From: Planctomycetaceae bacterium
GTDB lineage: Bacteria; Planctomycetota; Planctomycetia; Pirellulales; Pirellulaceae
Length of the DNA stretch: 54,096 bases
Direction of reading: 5' to 3'
Assembly (NCBI GenBank): GCA_002726245.1
Contig: PBSM01000331.1
Location: forward strand, 1 to 54,096
The translations under genes were made by a program, and so were the position numbers. This document shows, in pieces, positions 1 to 10,027 of this stretch. The notes beneath the pieces are model-generated. The model was not told where the DNA came from, searched no databases, and was given only the letters and a program-made list of their open reading frames with translations. Each line of letters starts with the position of its first letter. The stretch's first letter is position 1.

Positions 1-76
1 CATAACAATCACACCATCGCGGAGGGCAGCGTTTTTGCTAATACCAATTATGCGCGCAATTCAAAACTTCCCTTAA

Positions 77-836
77 AGTGAAGTTGTTTACGCGACCGCT
101 CAGCAAAAGGAACGGGCCGTTTTAGCGGGGCAGACGCTCGTCGTTGCCAACCCGCAACCGCTGCTGACTTCGATGCATTGCCTCACGCCGAAGCCGAAGG
201 AGCCGAGATCGCGAAGATCGCACCAGACCCCAAGTATCTCGGCGGTGCCGGCGCGACGGAAGAAGCGATTGCTACTGAATTAGCTACGGCGAAACATTTT
301 CACTTCGCGGGCCATACGCATCTCGTTCCGAACGCACCGATGCGTGTTGCTTTGATGTGTACCGAGGATCTGGAAGATGATGGCCGCTTGGAAGTCCGAG
401 AACTCTTCGGCATGGATCTGTCACAGTGCGAGATGGCGTGCTGAGCGCTTGTGAAACACGGCTCGGCCAGCTCAGCCGCGGCGATGAGTTGCTCGGACTG
501 GAGCGTGCTTTCTTGCGAGCCGGTGTGCCGACGGTCGTTGCCAGTTTGTGGAAAGTAGACGACGCTGCAACGCACGCCTTGATGGTTGAGTTCTATCGGA
601 ACCTCTTCGAGAAGAAGCTCGACAAGCTTGAAGCGCTTCGTCAAGCCCAAGTCTCGATGCTGCGAGGCGATCTTAGTGCCGAAGTCGAACTTGCTTCGCG
701 AGGGTTGGGCAAAGCGACTCGTCTGCCAACAGGCATTTCGCCACTCCCCGAAGAAGTAGTGAAAGCGCCGACGAAGAAGGCGAGTCGGCATCCGCGCTAT
801 TGGGCCAGCTTTGTATTGAGCGGTTACTGGAAGTAG
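77..836 (+). pseudogene. CHAT-domain protein, C-terminal part, frameshifted
   Basis: Three consecutive frames together spell the C-terminal half of a CHAT (caspase-like) domain. The first frame has the LVVANPQP block (about 137-160), the second has AEAEGAEIAKI and HFAGHT (about 185-315), and the third has LSACET with the presumed catalytic Cys, then GDELLGLERAFLRAG and VASLWKVDD (about 440-575). It ends in a typical WASFVLSGYW tail. Both frame changes, near 164-166 and near 434-437, are explained by loss of one base each. The catalytic His block reads HFAGHT, whereas the family usually has an HFACHG-type block. CHAT proteins are caspase-like proteases, often fused to TPR repeats. Any N-terminal region would lie before base 77, where this frame has a stop and I see no homology. 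A frameshifted relic is more likely than a working gene. Confidence 0.7.
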
Positions 837-844
837 CATTGCCG

Positions 845-1633
845 CTACTGGCCGCCGCCATCCGGGATGGGCCACGCCGAACCAGCCGTGAAGCCGCCAT
901 CGACATAGATTGTTTGTCCGGTCATGAAAGCGGACGCGGGCGACGCCAGGAAGATCGCTGCGCCAACCATGTCGTCGGGAACACCTAGCCGCTCTTGAGG
1001 CGTGTTGACTTTGCCCCAGGCTAGCATTGTTTCGTCCGACCATAGCTTCTGCGTAAGGTCCGTGAGAACGAAACCTGGTGCGATTCCATTCACGCGCACG
1101 CCGCTGGGTCCCCACTCCAGCGCCAAGCCGCGCGTCATATGGGCAATCCCCGCTTTGCTCATCGCATAGGGCAACACATCTCTCAGCGGCCGGTCGGTGT
1201 TCAACGATGCGATGTTGATCTGACAGCCTGCGCCGCGTTCGACCATGTGACGGCCGGCGGCTTGCGACAGCAGAAAAGCACCCTTCAGATTGATGTCGAG
1301 GATGAAGTCGTAATCGCCCTCCGTCACATCCAGCGCCGGTTTGCGGCGATTGACTCCAGCCACGTTTACAAGAGTGTCGATGCGACCGAAGGTCTTGATG
1401 ACCTGTGCGACCAGCGATTCGATATCGCTTGACTTGGCAACGTCGCAGGCAATTCCAGTCGTGTCGCCGCCGGTCTCCTGCGCCACTTGAATCAGGGTGT
1501 CGATGTCGCGGCCTGTGATGACGACCTTCGCCCCGCGTTCGGCAAAGCCTCGCGCGATGGCTCGCCCGATCCCGCGGCTGCCACCGGAAACAACAACGAC
1601 TTGACCTTCGACGGAGAACAGCGAATCTTCCAT
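845..1633 (-). CDS. SDR-family NAD(P)-dependent oxidoreductase
   Basis: A 262-residue classical short-chain dehydrogenase/reductase. It has the nucleotide-binding glycine motif SGGSRGIG (about residues 16-23), the NVAG motif (90-93), Asn114, and the catalytic Ser143, Tyr156 and Lys160 in YAMSK. The length is normal for the family and the C-terminus carries the usual FMTGQTIYVDGG block. The best general match is the gluconate 5-dehydrogenase / 3-oxoacyl reductase-like branch, so the substrate is probably a sugar acid or polyol. That assignment is inference. It is cytoplasmic with no signal peptide. It lies 74 bases downstream of the giant LEPR-XLL-like gene on the same strand but has no obvious functional link to it. 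Confidence 0.9.
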   Translation of the reverse strand: MEDSLFSVEGQVVVVSGGSRGIGRAIARGFAERGAKVVITGRDIDTLIQVAQETGGDTTGIACDVAKSSDIESLVAQVIKTFGRIDTLVNVAGVNRRKPALDVTEGDYDFILDINLKGAFLLSQAAGRHMVERGAGCQINIASLNTDRPLRDVLPYAMSKAGIAHMTRGLALEWGPSGVRVNGIAPGFVLTDLTQKLWSDETMLAWGKVNTPQERLGVPDDMVGAAIFLASPASAFMTGQTIYVDGGFTAGSAWPIPDGGGQ

Positions 1634-1707
1634 TTTGCTTGTCCTGTGTGCAAACCGGCTACAGGACGAGCATTCTGAAAGCGCGGACCGGACTCGTCAA
1701 GCGAGGG

Positions 1708-4700
1708 TTACGCGATTGCTCCCAGCGCGAGAACTTCGAGCAGATCGTCGGTCAACTCTTCGATGGCCTGATCGACGAGCTCATCATCGTCATCGTCTGC
1801 ATCGGATCCAGGAGCCACGACGAAGAGAGCAGGGTCCGCATACTCGTTCTCGTCGGCAAGCTCGTCGAGAATCGCTCCCCGAAGTCCACTATCGACTAGA
1901 TCACTCGGCTGGCTGGCCGACGTGGCGTTGTTCGTTGGAAGCAACGGCACGCTGGGCGTCAGAGCAGCGGTCGAAATCACGCCGAGCGTGACATTGTTGG
2001 AGAGGACGTCCACGCTTGTCGTCCCGGTCGCCAGCGTGTTCGTGATATCAGCCGCTTCCGGCGGCCCCAGGATGGGCTGGAAGACAGAGACATCAGTTAC
2101 GGTTTCGTGAGAGTGGTCGTGGTCGTGGTCGTTGCTCGTCGTCGCAACCGCCTGGGCGTCGCCTTCACCTTCACCTTCGGAAGCGATGTTCGTTTCCACG
2201 ACGGCCGCGTTGACTGCGACTGTCAGTGCAGACTCGCCTTCGCCGCCGGCTGTTGTCATGGTCTGCAAGCCGAGAGCGTCACTGGCAACATCAATCTCGA
2301 CCAACTGGAAGTCGCCTTCCTCGGAGATGTGTCGCAGACGCGAATCGTTCATCGGGATATCCGCCATCTGCATTTCGCCACCGGTGGTGGTTAACTCGAT
2401 GTGAAGCATCGCACCGCCGTCCATCAGCATGAACTGGCCGTCGGTGAATCGGTCGCTGTAGTGGCTTCCGAACGTGAACCACCCGTCGCCAGCGGCGTTG
2501 ACAGCCGCCTGGATGAACTCGCCGGCAGCGGCGGCGTGTGCCACGCTGTTGCTGATGTCACGCAACGAGATGTGGCGTGCCTGCCGTCCGCGGATCGTGA
2601 ACTGATTGTCGGTGCTGTCAGCATCATTGATCGACGCGGAAGTGCCTGTATCTGGAGTAATCAGAAACACTTGTGCTGCTGCTGGAACGATCTCGTAATC
2701 GCCAGCCGGTAAGCCATCGATGTTGAAAGAACCGCCAACGGTTTGAATCGTCGCGATTGCTGGCGAGTTCCGAAGACCAGTCGCATCCGTCGAAAAGACA
2801 TCCAGAAAAAGATTGCCGAAGACAGCGTTACTTGTATCTCGTACGCTGCCACTGATCGTGCGGCCAAGCAGTTCGGCGAAGTTGTTGTCGGTGCCGTTAG
2901 TTCCTTCAGTTAGTGTGATAGAGAACGTATCGTTTGCAGGAACCGTTCCGCCTTGCGATCCGATCGTGTCCTGACCGTCAACGATTGGCACACCGTTCCG
3001 CTCGCCAGTTGGTTGTGTTTCGGTCACGGTATAGCTGCCAGGCGCGAGGTCGTTAAAACTGTACGCACCGTTGGCGTCGGTCGTGGTTTGCAACGAGACG
3101 GCGTTACCGAAGTCATCCGTGCCGGTGAGGCTGATCGCGACGCCATCGAAGGCTTCCTCGCCAGCATCTCGCACACCGTTGTTGTTCGAATCGATGTAGA
3201 CGAAGCCCGACAGGCTACCAGGTACGAACTCAACAACGTTCACGGTCACGGTGACCGGAGAGGATTCGCTCGTGCCGTCGCTGAGGGTGTAAGTGAATGT
3301 GTCGGAACCGAGGAAGTCGGCGGCCGGAGTATATAAGACGCTCAAGCTATCGGGCGCGATCCCCACGGTGCCTGCAGTCCCGGTGGTATCGATTGCGGAG
3401 ACAGTCAGCGTCTCGCCCACAGGATCAGGCACGTTGGAGTCGTTAGCGAGAACATCCAGAGTGTTACTTGTTGTGTTCTCGGTGACGGTGAAGGTATCAG
3501 CCACGGGAGTCGGTGGATCGTTCGTGTTGTTGGATGTGACCGCAACACTGGCCGTCGCCTCACCTCCATTGCCATCCGAGATCGTGTAGGTGAACCCTTC
3601 GACGCCGTGGTGATCGGGCGCGGGTGTGTAAAGGATGGACAAAGCGTCTTGGCTCACAGTCACGGTTCCGCCGGCTGTCGTATTGCCGGCACCGATGATC
3701 GTGAGCGTCTCGCCTTCGTCTGGCTGATCGGAGTCGTTCGCCAGCACGTCGAGCGAATTATCGACGCTGTCCTCTTCGACCGTGAACGTATCGTTGATAG
3801 CTGTGGGATTATCGTTCCCAGCATCGACCGTTACCGTCACCGTGCCTTGACTGGTTAAGGCCGTTCCATCGGCGCGATCGTTGATCGTGTAAGTGAACGT
3901 TTCAGTGCCGCTAAAGTTGGGGCCGGGCGTATAGAGTAGGTGGTTGTCCGCCGCTCCGATCGACACAAAGCCGCCTTCGCTTGGCGTGCCAACGGCTGTG
4001 ATCCGGAGCGTTTCATTCGCGTCAGGAGCAATGAGATCGTTGCTCAACACTTCCAGGAAGTTGTTGATGCTGTCCTCTTGGAAGCCAGTTAAGGTATCAT
4101 CGACAGCAGTCGGTGCGTCGTTTAGCGGCGAGACCTGCACGGTCACATTGGCTCGCAGATTATCAAGACCGTCGGTCACGGTATAGTCAAATGTCACTTC
4201 GCCGTTGAAGTCGGCCGGCGGAGTGTAGAGAATGCTCTGACCGTCCGCTGCGACGGTGGCCGTACCGACGATCTCTGTCTGGCCACTTGCCAGTTCAACT
4301 CCGGTAACAGTCAGGTTGCCGGTCGAGCCATCCAGCGACGAATCGTTCGCCAGCACGGTCAGTACGTTGTTGTCAGTATCTTCGTCGAAGTTGAAGTCAT
4401 CGTCGTTGGTACCGAAGGACGGATTGATGGTCAACTGTGTCGAGCCGAAACTAACCTCCGCGGATGGGACCGGTATGTTACTGCCATGCACCGTCGTATC
4501 GCTGGCCGGGAAGATGTCCGGTGCTTCACCGTTAAACGTCGTAACGTCGGACGACGACCTAATGGCTTGGAATTCAACCATCATGATCGAGATGGCGCCT
4601 GGGCCGTGGGCCGTTGGGCTGAACGCACCGACTTCATCAATCAAACCGGTTTGGATATTGGCACCGTTCTGCGATTCGGTGACAATCGTGCCCTGGCGAC

Positions 4701-6996
4701 CTTCCGGATAGTTATTGGTGAAGCTGACACTCTGTGCACTGACGAGGAGCGGGTCATAGAGAATGTCTTCGTAGAAGGAGAAGACTCCGCGTGCGTCATC
4801 TCGTAAGTCACTAATCGATACCTGCAGATAGAACGTATCACCGGTCTTCACTTGTGAGATTGCCGGCGAAGCGGGATTCGCATCGGCTGTGATCTTGAAT
4901 CCTGCCGCGACGACTGGCTGCAACATGACGGTAACGTTCAGTTGCTGTGTCTGTGTGTTGCCGGCGGTGTCTGCCGCGACGATCTCAAAGGCGTGTGCAC
5001 CAAGCTCGCCCTGAGCTGGTGTCCAGGACACTAGGCCATTGGCATTGATGGTTGCGTTGCCGGGCGCGTTCGTCAGCGAGTACGTAATATCGTTACCTTC
5101 ATCAGTGACGCTCGCGTCGTAGCTGATATCTTGACCAACGATCACTGTCGTCGGCGGCACCGTCGTGAAGGCACCAGGCAAAGTCGAGTCGATCGTGACC
5201 GTCAGCGGAATCGTTGCCGGGCCTTGCACTCCGTCAACCTCTTGTGTGGCGATGATCGAACGTTGCCCCTCGCCGAGCGTCGTCGAGCCATCCGTCGTGA
5301 TTGTCACGCTTCCGCCACTGCCTGTCCCTTGCCCGATCTGAATACCATCCGAGAACAACCGCACGGTTGCTCCATCAGCGACGTCGGAAACGTCAAACTG
5401 TAAAGCTGTCGCCGCAGAGCTGTTGTTGAAGTTTGTAACGTTATCAGAGTTGTTGCCGCTGTCGCTTGTCGCAAGCAGATCGACAATACCTGGAGCGGTG
5501 ACGTCGAAGACGCCAAAGCGAACATCGCTGAACTCGCCACCGATCTCGACGTCCAACGTGAACACCTCAGGACTTGTCGGCGCGGTCTGCAAGAGGTCGG
5601 CAACCGCCTGCCGCCGAATCGTGTGTTGACCGGCGGACAAGACCAGTGTGTAGGTCCCGTCTGCATTCGTCATCGCGGACTGTTCGTCGTCACCAAGAGC
5701 TCCATTCCCATTGGCATCGCTAAAGACTACGGATCCACCGAGTCCTGGCTCACCGTTGTCCAGCACACCGTCTCGATCCAGGTCGTTGAAGACGGTCCCC
5801 GTTACCGTGCCGCTGCCATCGATCGATTGAACGAAGACCATTTCTCCTTCATCTGTGAAAGGTACGTTATCAAAAACAGAGAATCCGCCAGTCCCGTCGT
5901 TGCTCGGATCCACGTCCACTCGACTAAGTCCATGGATCAAATTCACTGTTGCCGCAGTGTTGGGCGTGCCGTCGGGATTCAACGCATCGCGATCCACAGC
6001 AAAGACGGTGAATCCCTGGCCGTCCAGCCCTGAGTTGTCATTGAAGTTGAAGAAGAACTCGCTTGTCGCTCCAGCGCTGTTCTTTGCCATGGCATACGTG
6101 CCAAAGACATTGGACATGCTCCCCGCGCCACGTTCATCTGGGATCGGATCGAACGTGGGAATGTGGTGCTCGAAATTCCCGGTCGTGGAATTGAACGCAC
6201 CTTGAATCTCATTGATGTCGGTGGTCGTTAAGCTCGTTGGCCGGAAGCCGCCTCCTTGAATTACGAAGTTCGCGTCGGAACGATGCAAGATCGAATTCGT
6301 ATACCCTTGGCCATCAACACCGCCGTTCACGTAACGTAGGAAGTTCTCGACTGTGTTCGGCGCTTCGTCGATCAGGAGCTGCAATTCGAGTCGTCCAGCA
6401 TTCGTCTCAATGGAGATTACATCGGGCGGGAGCGGGATGCCGCTGAGTTCGGACAGAGAAGCAAGTGTCTGAAATCCTTCCACGCGAGTCTCATCCTGAA
6501 ACTCCCATGTCGGGAAAGAGGTCACTGGTCGGCCAGTCGGGTTCAAAGTCAGATCGTTGCCGAGCCCAACGTCGTTCAATATGACGCTGCCGAGTACGGC
6601 GGGATCGCCAGCGGTCACCTCGATGAAGGGGAGCAGGTCTTCATCGTCGCCAAACAATTCCTTTTGGCGGTTGCAATGTGGGCACCAAAACGCCCCAAAG
6701 AAGCGAACACCGGCATCGGTCAATGCTTGTGCGAATTCCCCGAGTGACGTCGGGTTGGCCGACTCGCCTTCGCCCAGCGGAGCGCCTTCACCTTCGGCGA
6801 CGAGCGCGTGCTCCGCGTACGGATTCTCCAATTCGCCAGGCAGAATCAACGGTAGCTCGAGGTCGGCGGCGAGCATCAACCGTGCTTCCATCGCCTCGAA
6901 TCGTCGCGCCGCTCGTTGACGCCGGTCGATTCGATGCTCGTGGCGGCGAAGAAGTTTGCTGAGAGATTCACGAAACGACCCGTGATTTCGTTGCAT
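1708..6996 (-). CDS. giant secreted LEPR-XLL-like protein: thioredoxin-like, cyclophilin, SdrD/cadherin repeats
   Basis: About 1,762 residues from the chosen ATG at 6996, which follows an AGAGG eight bases upstream. An ATG at 7047 is in frame but has no visible ribosome binding site. The basic N-terminus leads into RRFEAMEARLMLAAD (about 31-45), close to the planctomycetal LEPR-XLL sorting-type motif. Then follow a thioredoxin-like segment with a CPHC pair (about 105-108), a cyclophilin-type peptidyl-prolyl isomerase (about 192-380, with LHRSDANFVIQGGGF and YAMAKNSAG blocks), an SdrD-B/Cna-like domain, an Ig-like stretch, and a cohesin-like region. After these come at least four cadherin/VCBS-like repeats sharing YTPxxxFxGxxxFxYTxxDG, a second SdrD-like domain, and a low-complexity acidic tail with a His/Asp-rich HDHDHSH patch. 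Predicted to be exported to the cell surface. The combination of folding-catalyst domains with adhesin repeats is unusual. Confidence 0.88.
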   Translation of the reverse strand: MQRNHGSFRESLSKLLRRHEHRIDRRQRAARRFEAMEARLMLAADLELPLILPGELENPYAEHALVAEGEGAPLGEGESANPTSLGEFAQALTDAGVRFFGAFWCPHCNRQKELFGDDEDLLPFIEVTAGDPAVLGSVILNDVGLGNDLTLNPTGRPVTSFPTWEFQDETRVEGFQTLASLSELSGIPLPPDVISIETNAGRLELQLLIDEAPNTVENFLRYVNGGVDGQGYTNSILHRSDANFVIQGGGFRPTSLTTTDINEIQGAFNSTTGNFEHHIPTFDPIPDERGAGSMSNVFGTYAMAKNSAGATSEFFFNFNDNSGLDGQGFTVFAVDRDALNPDGTPNTAATVNLIHGLSRVDVDPSNDGTGGFSVFDNVPFTDEGEMVFVQSIDGSGTVTGTVFNDLDRDGVLDNGEPGLGGSVVFSDANGNGALGDDEQSAMTNADGTYTLVLSAGQHTIRRQAVADLLQTAPTSPEVFTLDVEIGGEFSDVRFGVFDVTAPGIVDLLATSDSGNNSDNVTNFNNSSAATALQFDVSDVADGATVRLFSDGIQIGQGTGSGGSVTITTDGSTTLGEGQRSIIATQEVDGVQGPATIPLTVTIDSTLPGAFTTVPPTTVIVGQDISYDASVTDEGNDITYSLTNAPGNATINANGLVSWTPAQGELGAHAFEIVAADTAGNTQTQQLNVTVMLQPVVAAGFKITADANPASPAISQVKTGDTFYLQVSISDLRDDARGVFSFYEDILYDPLLVSAQSVSFTNNYPEGRQGTIVTESQNGANIQTGLIDEVGAFSPTAHGPGAISIMMVEFQAIRSSSDVTTFNGEAPDIFPASDTTVHGSNIPVPSAEVSFGSTQLTINPSFGTNDDDFNFDEDTDNNVLTVLANDSSLDGSTGNLTVTGVELASGQTEIVGTATVAADGQSILYTPPADFNGEVTFDYTVTDGLDNLRANVTVQVSPLNDAPTAVDDTLTGFQEDSINNFLEVLSNDLIAPDANETLRITAVGTPSEGGFVSIGAADNHLLYTPGPNFSGTETFTYTINDRADGTALTSQGTVTVTVDAGNDNPTAINDTFTVEEDSVDNSLDVLANDSDQPDEGETLTIIGAGNTTAGGTVTVSQDALSILYTPAPDHHGVEGFTYTISDGNGGEATASVAVTSNNTNDPPTPVADTFTVTENTTSNTLDVLANDSNVPDPVGETLTVSAIDTTGTAGTVGIAPDSLSVLYTPAADFLGSDTFTYTLSDGTSESSPVTVTVNVVEFVPGSLSGFVYIDSNNNGVRDAGEEAFDGVAISLTGTDDFGNAVSLQTTTDANGAYSFNDLAPGSYTVTETQPTGERNGVPIVDGQDTIGSQGGTVPANDTFSITLTEGTNGTDNNFAELLGRTISGSVRDTSNAVFGNLFLDVFSTDATGLRNSPAIATIQTVGGSFNIDGLPAGDYEIVPAAAQVFLITPDTGTSASINDADSTDNQFTIRGRQARHISLRDISNSVAHAAAAGEFIQAAVNAAGDGWFTFGSHYSDRFTDGQFMLMDGGAMLHIELTTTGGEMQMADIPMNDSRLRHISEEGDFQLVEIDVASDALGLQTMTTAGGEGESALTVAVNAAVVETNIASEGEGEGDAQAVATTSNDHDHDHSHETVTDVSVFQPILGPPEAADITNTLATGTTSVDVLSNNVTLGVISTAALTPSVPLLPTNNATSASQPSDLVDSGLRGAILDELADENEYADPALFVVAPGSDADDDDDELVDQAIEELTDDLLEVLALGAIA

Positions 6997-7236
6997 CGGT
7001 GTTGCCTCTGTTCCGCAAAGAAATGGGATACTGCGAAGTGTTAACATTTAGGATAAGCAGGATTGCGAAAACTGTCAGTGAATCGGTCCGTCTCGCGCTG
7101 CGTATCTTCTTTTACCGAAAGGAATTACCGTATAAAATCGGGTAAGTGGGACAATCCGCGTGAGATGGACAAGCCCTACTACCGAATGGCCGAAAAACCG
7201 GTTCGCCGTTACGCTGTTTGCCCCATTTAGACGCTT

Positions 7237-7731
7237 GTGAGTCTCCAGGAGTTCCAGCCCAGCAAGTCGAACCTCAAGAAGCAAATCGAGGGCCAATCGG
7301 CGATAATCGCGATTCGCCAAGCCTTTGTGTCGCGAGTTCGCCTTAGACGATGCGTAATGGCAACAGCAGTTGCTTCCTCAAAACACTGGGCCTTTCAGTT
7401 ATTCAAAATGGGCGTTCTGTACGATGGCCTTCCAAGGCGATTCCTCTCGACGACATCTCCCATCTCTCGGATTGTGGTTGTCGGAGCCGACAAAGCTGGT
7501 GCCGGCATGGAAGCGGCTTTGGCCGAAATCGCCGAGGCAAAGCAACTGCAAGGCTGGGTGAACGTGCCGGAGGACTGTGTGCGGCCGTTGCAGTACATCA
7601 CGCTGCATGGCACACGCCCAGCCGGAATGAACGAGCCAACCGAAGCGGACGTGGCAGGCTCGGAAAAGATTCTCGAACTCGGCTTCTTCGCTCGCGTGTC
7701 TAGCGATTTAGAAGATCCATCGATTACGTAA
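7237..7731 (+). pseudogene. glycerate 2-kinase (MOFRL/DUF4147 family) N-terminal fragment
   Basis: The open frame encodes 164 residues, of which about 7468-7683 clearly resemble the N-terminal domain of type-2 glycerate kinases: IVVVGADKAGAGM followed by GWVNVPEDCVRPL, LHGTRPAGMNEPTE and EKILEL. Complete enzymes are about 430-450 residues, so roughly two thirds, including the GGGSALL active-site region and the MOFRL domain, is missing. The homology stops abruptly near 7685. The first 75 or so residues look unrelated or out of frame. The fragment lies between the giant LEPR-XLL-like gene and the M50/HlyD cassette and is on the opposite strand to both. It is probably a relic left by rearrangement and not expressed as enzyme. 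Confidence 0.65.
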
Positions 7732-7745
7732 CATCGGTAGAGTTC

Positions 7746-9980
7746 TCAGACGTCGAAGTTGAACGTCTGGCAAACGTAGCGCCACAACCTTGCCGCAACC
7801 GTTTGGTAACCTGCGTGGATCTTCGCCTGGCCGGTGGCACCGATGAGGATTTCTGGCGGTTCGCTGATGAGTAGAACGTTGGCTTGGTACGTTGTGCTCA
7901 TTGGTCGCTCCGCGCCCGAAGCGTCGGTGGACGTGACCAGCTCGCCGCCGCTCTTGCTCGAAAGGCTGCGCGGTGTGACTTTCATATCAAGCTGCGAGAT
8001 CTGTTCGAGTTGGCAGGAAAGCTTCTCGCCGGGAAACTGCGTGACGAAGATGTCAACGACCTGTCCCGAATGCACGAACTCGATGTCGCCTTCGTCAATG
8101 GCGAGAATCGCTTCCACACTCTCCGGATTCCCGACCTGGCACAACGGGACTCCTTCCGTCAAGAACGCGCGAAGGTTCTTGTTGTCGAATGGCGATCCGT
8201 ACCACGAAGGCAGGCGGCTCGAATCGTTTCGCGGTTTGGGGATCGTCGGTGGCGGCACGAGCACGCCTGTCGCGGGCGCTTTGATTTGCAGCGAGTCGAG
8301 GTCTTGTTGCCTACGCGTCAGTTGATCATCCAGAGCGGCAATCGCTTCCTTGACTTCCATGATCTCCATCGCTGCCGCGTCGTCGTCAAAGGCACGTTGG
8401 CGCAAGCTCTGTAACCGGCTGGCAAGTCCCTCGCGCTCACCTCCCAAACGCACCATCGCGAGCTTCGCATCGGTGTTGTCTAACGTCGCGATGAGTTGAC
8501 CTTCGTTGACCCAGTCTCCAGGCTCAGCGTGAATGGCATGCAACTCGCCCGCGGACTCGACATAGACCGACGCCGCATCGCGCGGCTGGACATAGAAGCC
8601 ACATCGAACGTAATGCGGAATCGGCAACATGAAGATGCCGACAACAGCGATCGTCGCGACAACCGTACTGGCGAACAAACGAGGCTTCTGCACGCGATCG
8701 ATCCTCCCAGGAACATAGAAGAACTTGCCGAGTTTCCACAATGGTTGCACAACGAGCCCGCTGATCGCAACGAACGCCAGCAGCTTGCCGATCACCTGCA
8801 GCCCATATGGCTCGAAGACCTTGTAGAGGAACCACAAGATCGAAGCCATCACGACCCAGCGATAGACTGCCGCCGCGATCGTGTACCCCGCGAATAGTAA
8901 CTGCCGGCGTTGAGGCAGAAACGGATCGGGCGTCTCGGGCAGGCCAAGCGTCCAGGCCGCTAGTTTCTGCTGCAGGATCGTACTTGCCTTCTGTCGAAGG
9001 TTTGGGATTTCTAAGATATCCGACAGGATGTAGTAGCCGTCGTATTTGAGCAGCGGGTTGGCGTTGAAGAGAAGTGTGCTGACCGAGCAGACAAACACAA
9101 CGTTCAAACAAAGGTAGTTCAATAACCCGGGCTGCGAGAACCACCAAAGAAACGTACAGATCGACGCCAGCACAATCTCGACGTACATCCCCGCCGCGCC
9201 GATTGCCGCACGCTTCCATTTGCTTTGCAACATCCACGAATCCGAAACATTGCAGAACAGGCATGGCGTGAGCACAAGCAGCATGACACCCATCTCGTGG
9301 CACTCGCCGCCGAAGCGCTTGCACGACAACCCGTGGCCGAACTCGTGAAGCACTTTCGTACAAGCCAGAACGACGGCCAACCACAACCAGTTTTTCGAGG
9401 CGAAGAACTCACCGAACGAAGGCAGCTTGGCTTGGAAGACATCGAACTGGGTCGTTATCAACAGTAACGCGCTGACAGCCAAGACGATGCATAAGCCGAA
9501 ACAAGCCGGTGAAAAGAACCAACCGATTCGCTGATCGAGCCAACCGAGAATGCGGTCGGGGTCGAACCCCTTGAATCGAATGCAAAGGATGTTGCTGAGC
9601 GACGAGAGGCGCTGTCGTCGCGTGTTCTCATGATGCCGCTTCAGTAATTGTGGGCCTTGTCCTTCGGCATCCGAGACGACTAATGCCGAACGGTGGAGCA
9701 TCCCGGCGAGTTGATGAAGCTCTTGCAACGCAATCTTCTGAGGGGCAAAGCGTTCCTCGAATTGCTGTTGCAACTCTTCCAGGCTGGAGTTGCCATCCAT
9801 CATCTCCAGCAACGCGAATTCTTCTTCCTCGAAGCGATAGTACTTCAAGCCGAGCGGATCTTTGATTACCCAATAGTGGCGACCGAGATACGACTGCTTC
9901 TCGATCTGCAGATCCTTTCGCATCCGCAACTGCAGCGGCCGCGAGCTGCCCGAGATCGTGGTTTGCGTGTGATGAGCCAT
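7746..9980 (-). CDS. PqqD-like / M50 membrane metalloprotease fused to HlyD-like adaptor
   Basis: A 744-residue polytopic protein. Residues about 25-105 resemble a PqqD-like winged helix (RRE-type), with YYRFEEEEFALLEMMDG and a following helical part. About eight membrane segments then carry the M50 site-2-protease signature: HEFGH at about 212-216 and NPLLKYDG at about 308-315, supplying the HExxH zinc site and the third Asp ligand. The C-terminal 270 residues form a HlyD-like lipoyl/coiled-coil/barrel module beginning at VESAGELHAIHAEPGDWV. M50 enzymes cleave transmembrane or membrane-proximal peptides, and HlyD proteins bridge inner-membrane exporters to the outer membrane. This is the last gene of a three-gene cassette, 47 bases after the HlyD gene. 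The zinc residues look intact, so I expect an active protease. The substrate is unknown. Confidence 0.85.
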   Translation of the reverse strand: MAHHTQTTISGSSRPLQLRMRKDLQIEKQSYLGRHYWVIKDPLGLKYYRFEEEEFALLEMMDGNSSLEELQQQFEERFAPQKIALQELHQLAGMLHRSALVVSDAEGQGPQLLKRHHENTRRQRLSSLSNILCIRFKGFDPDRILGWLDQRIGWFFSPACFGLCIVLAVSALLLITTQFDVFQAKLPSFGEFFASKNWLWLAVVLACTKVLHEFGHGLSCKRFGGECHEMGVMLLVLTPCLFCNVSDSWMLQSKWKRAAIGAAGMYVEIVLASICTFLWWFSQPGLLNYLCLNVVFVCSVSTLLFNANPLLKYDGYYILSDILEIPNLRQKASTILQQKLAAWTLGLPETPDPFLPQRRQLLFAGYTIAAAVYRWVVMASILWFLYKVFEPYGLQVIGKLLAFVAISGLVVQPLWKLGKFFYVPGRIDRVQKPRLFASTVVATIAVVGIFMLPIPHYVRCGFYVQPRDAASVYVESAGELHAIHAEPGDWVNEGQLIATLDNTDAKLAMVRLGGEREGLASRLQSLRQRAFDDDAAAMEIMEVKEAIAALDDQLTRRQQDLDSLQIKAPATGVLVPPPTIPKPRNDSSRLPSWYGSPFDNKNLRAFLTEGVPLCQVGNPESVEAILAIDEGDIEFVHSGQVVDIFVTQFPGEKLSCQLEQISQLDMKVTPRSLSSKSGGELVTSTDASGAERPMSTTYQANVLLISEPPEILIGATGQAKIHAGYQTVAARLWRYVCQTFNFDV

Positions 9981-9992
9981 CCTTGGCTTTCA

Positions 9993-10021
9993 GTAGATCC
10001 CGCGAGCCGAGCGGGACCTAC
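9993..10021. repeat. short palindromic element between cassette genes
   Basis: Arms 9993-10003 and 10011-10021 are inverted and match at 10 of 11 positions around a 7-base loop. The element fills most of the 47-base gap between the HlyD gene and the M50/HlyD gene. It may be a REP-like element, a transcript-processing hairpin, or both. No T-run follows on the transcribed strand, so it is not a standard terminator. Confidence 0.6.
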
Positions 10022-10027
10022 GTGGTT

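Noticed and set aside
2112-2131. GGTCGT microsatellite-like run
   Set aside because: It simply encodes the His/Asp-rich patch of the giant protein on the other strand.
4256-4711. Plus-strand ORFs inside the giant secreted protein gene
   Set aside because: They are antisense shadows created by the GC-rich, low-complexity codons of the minus-strand gene and show no family features or ribosome sites.
7075-7320. Minus-strand 81-codon ORF upstream of the giant gene
   Set aside because: It overlaps the opposite-strand fragment and has no recognisable motif, signal or ribosome site.
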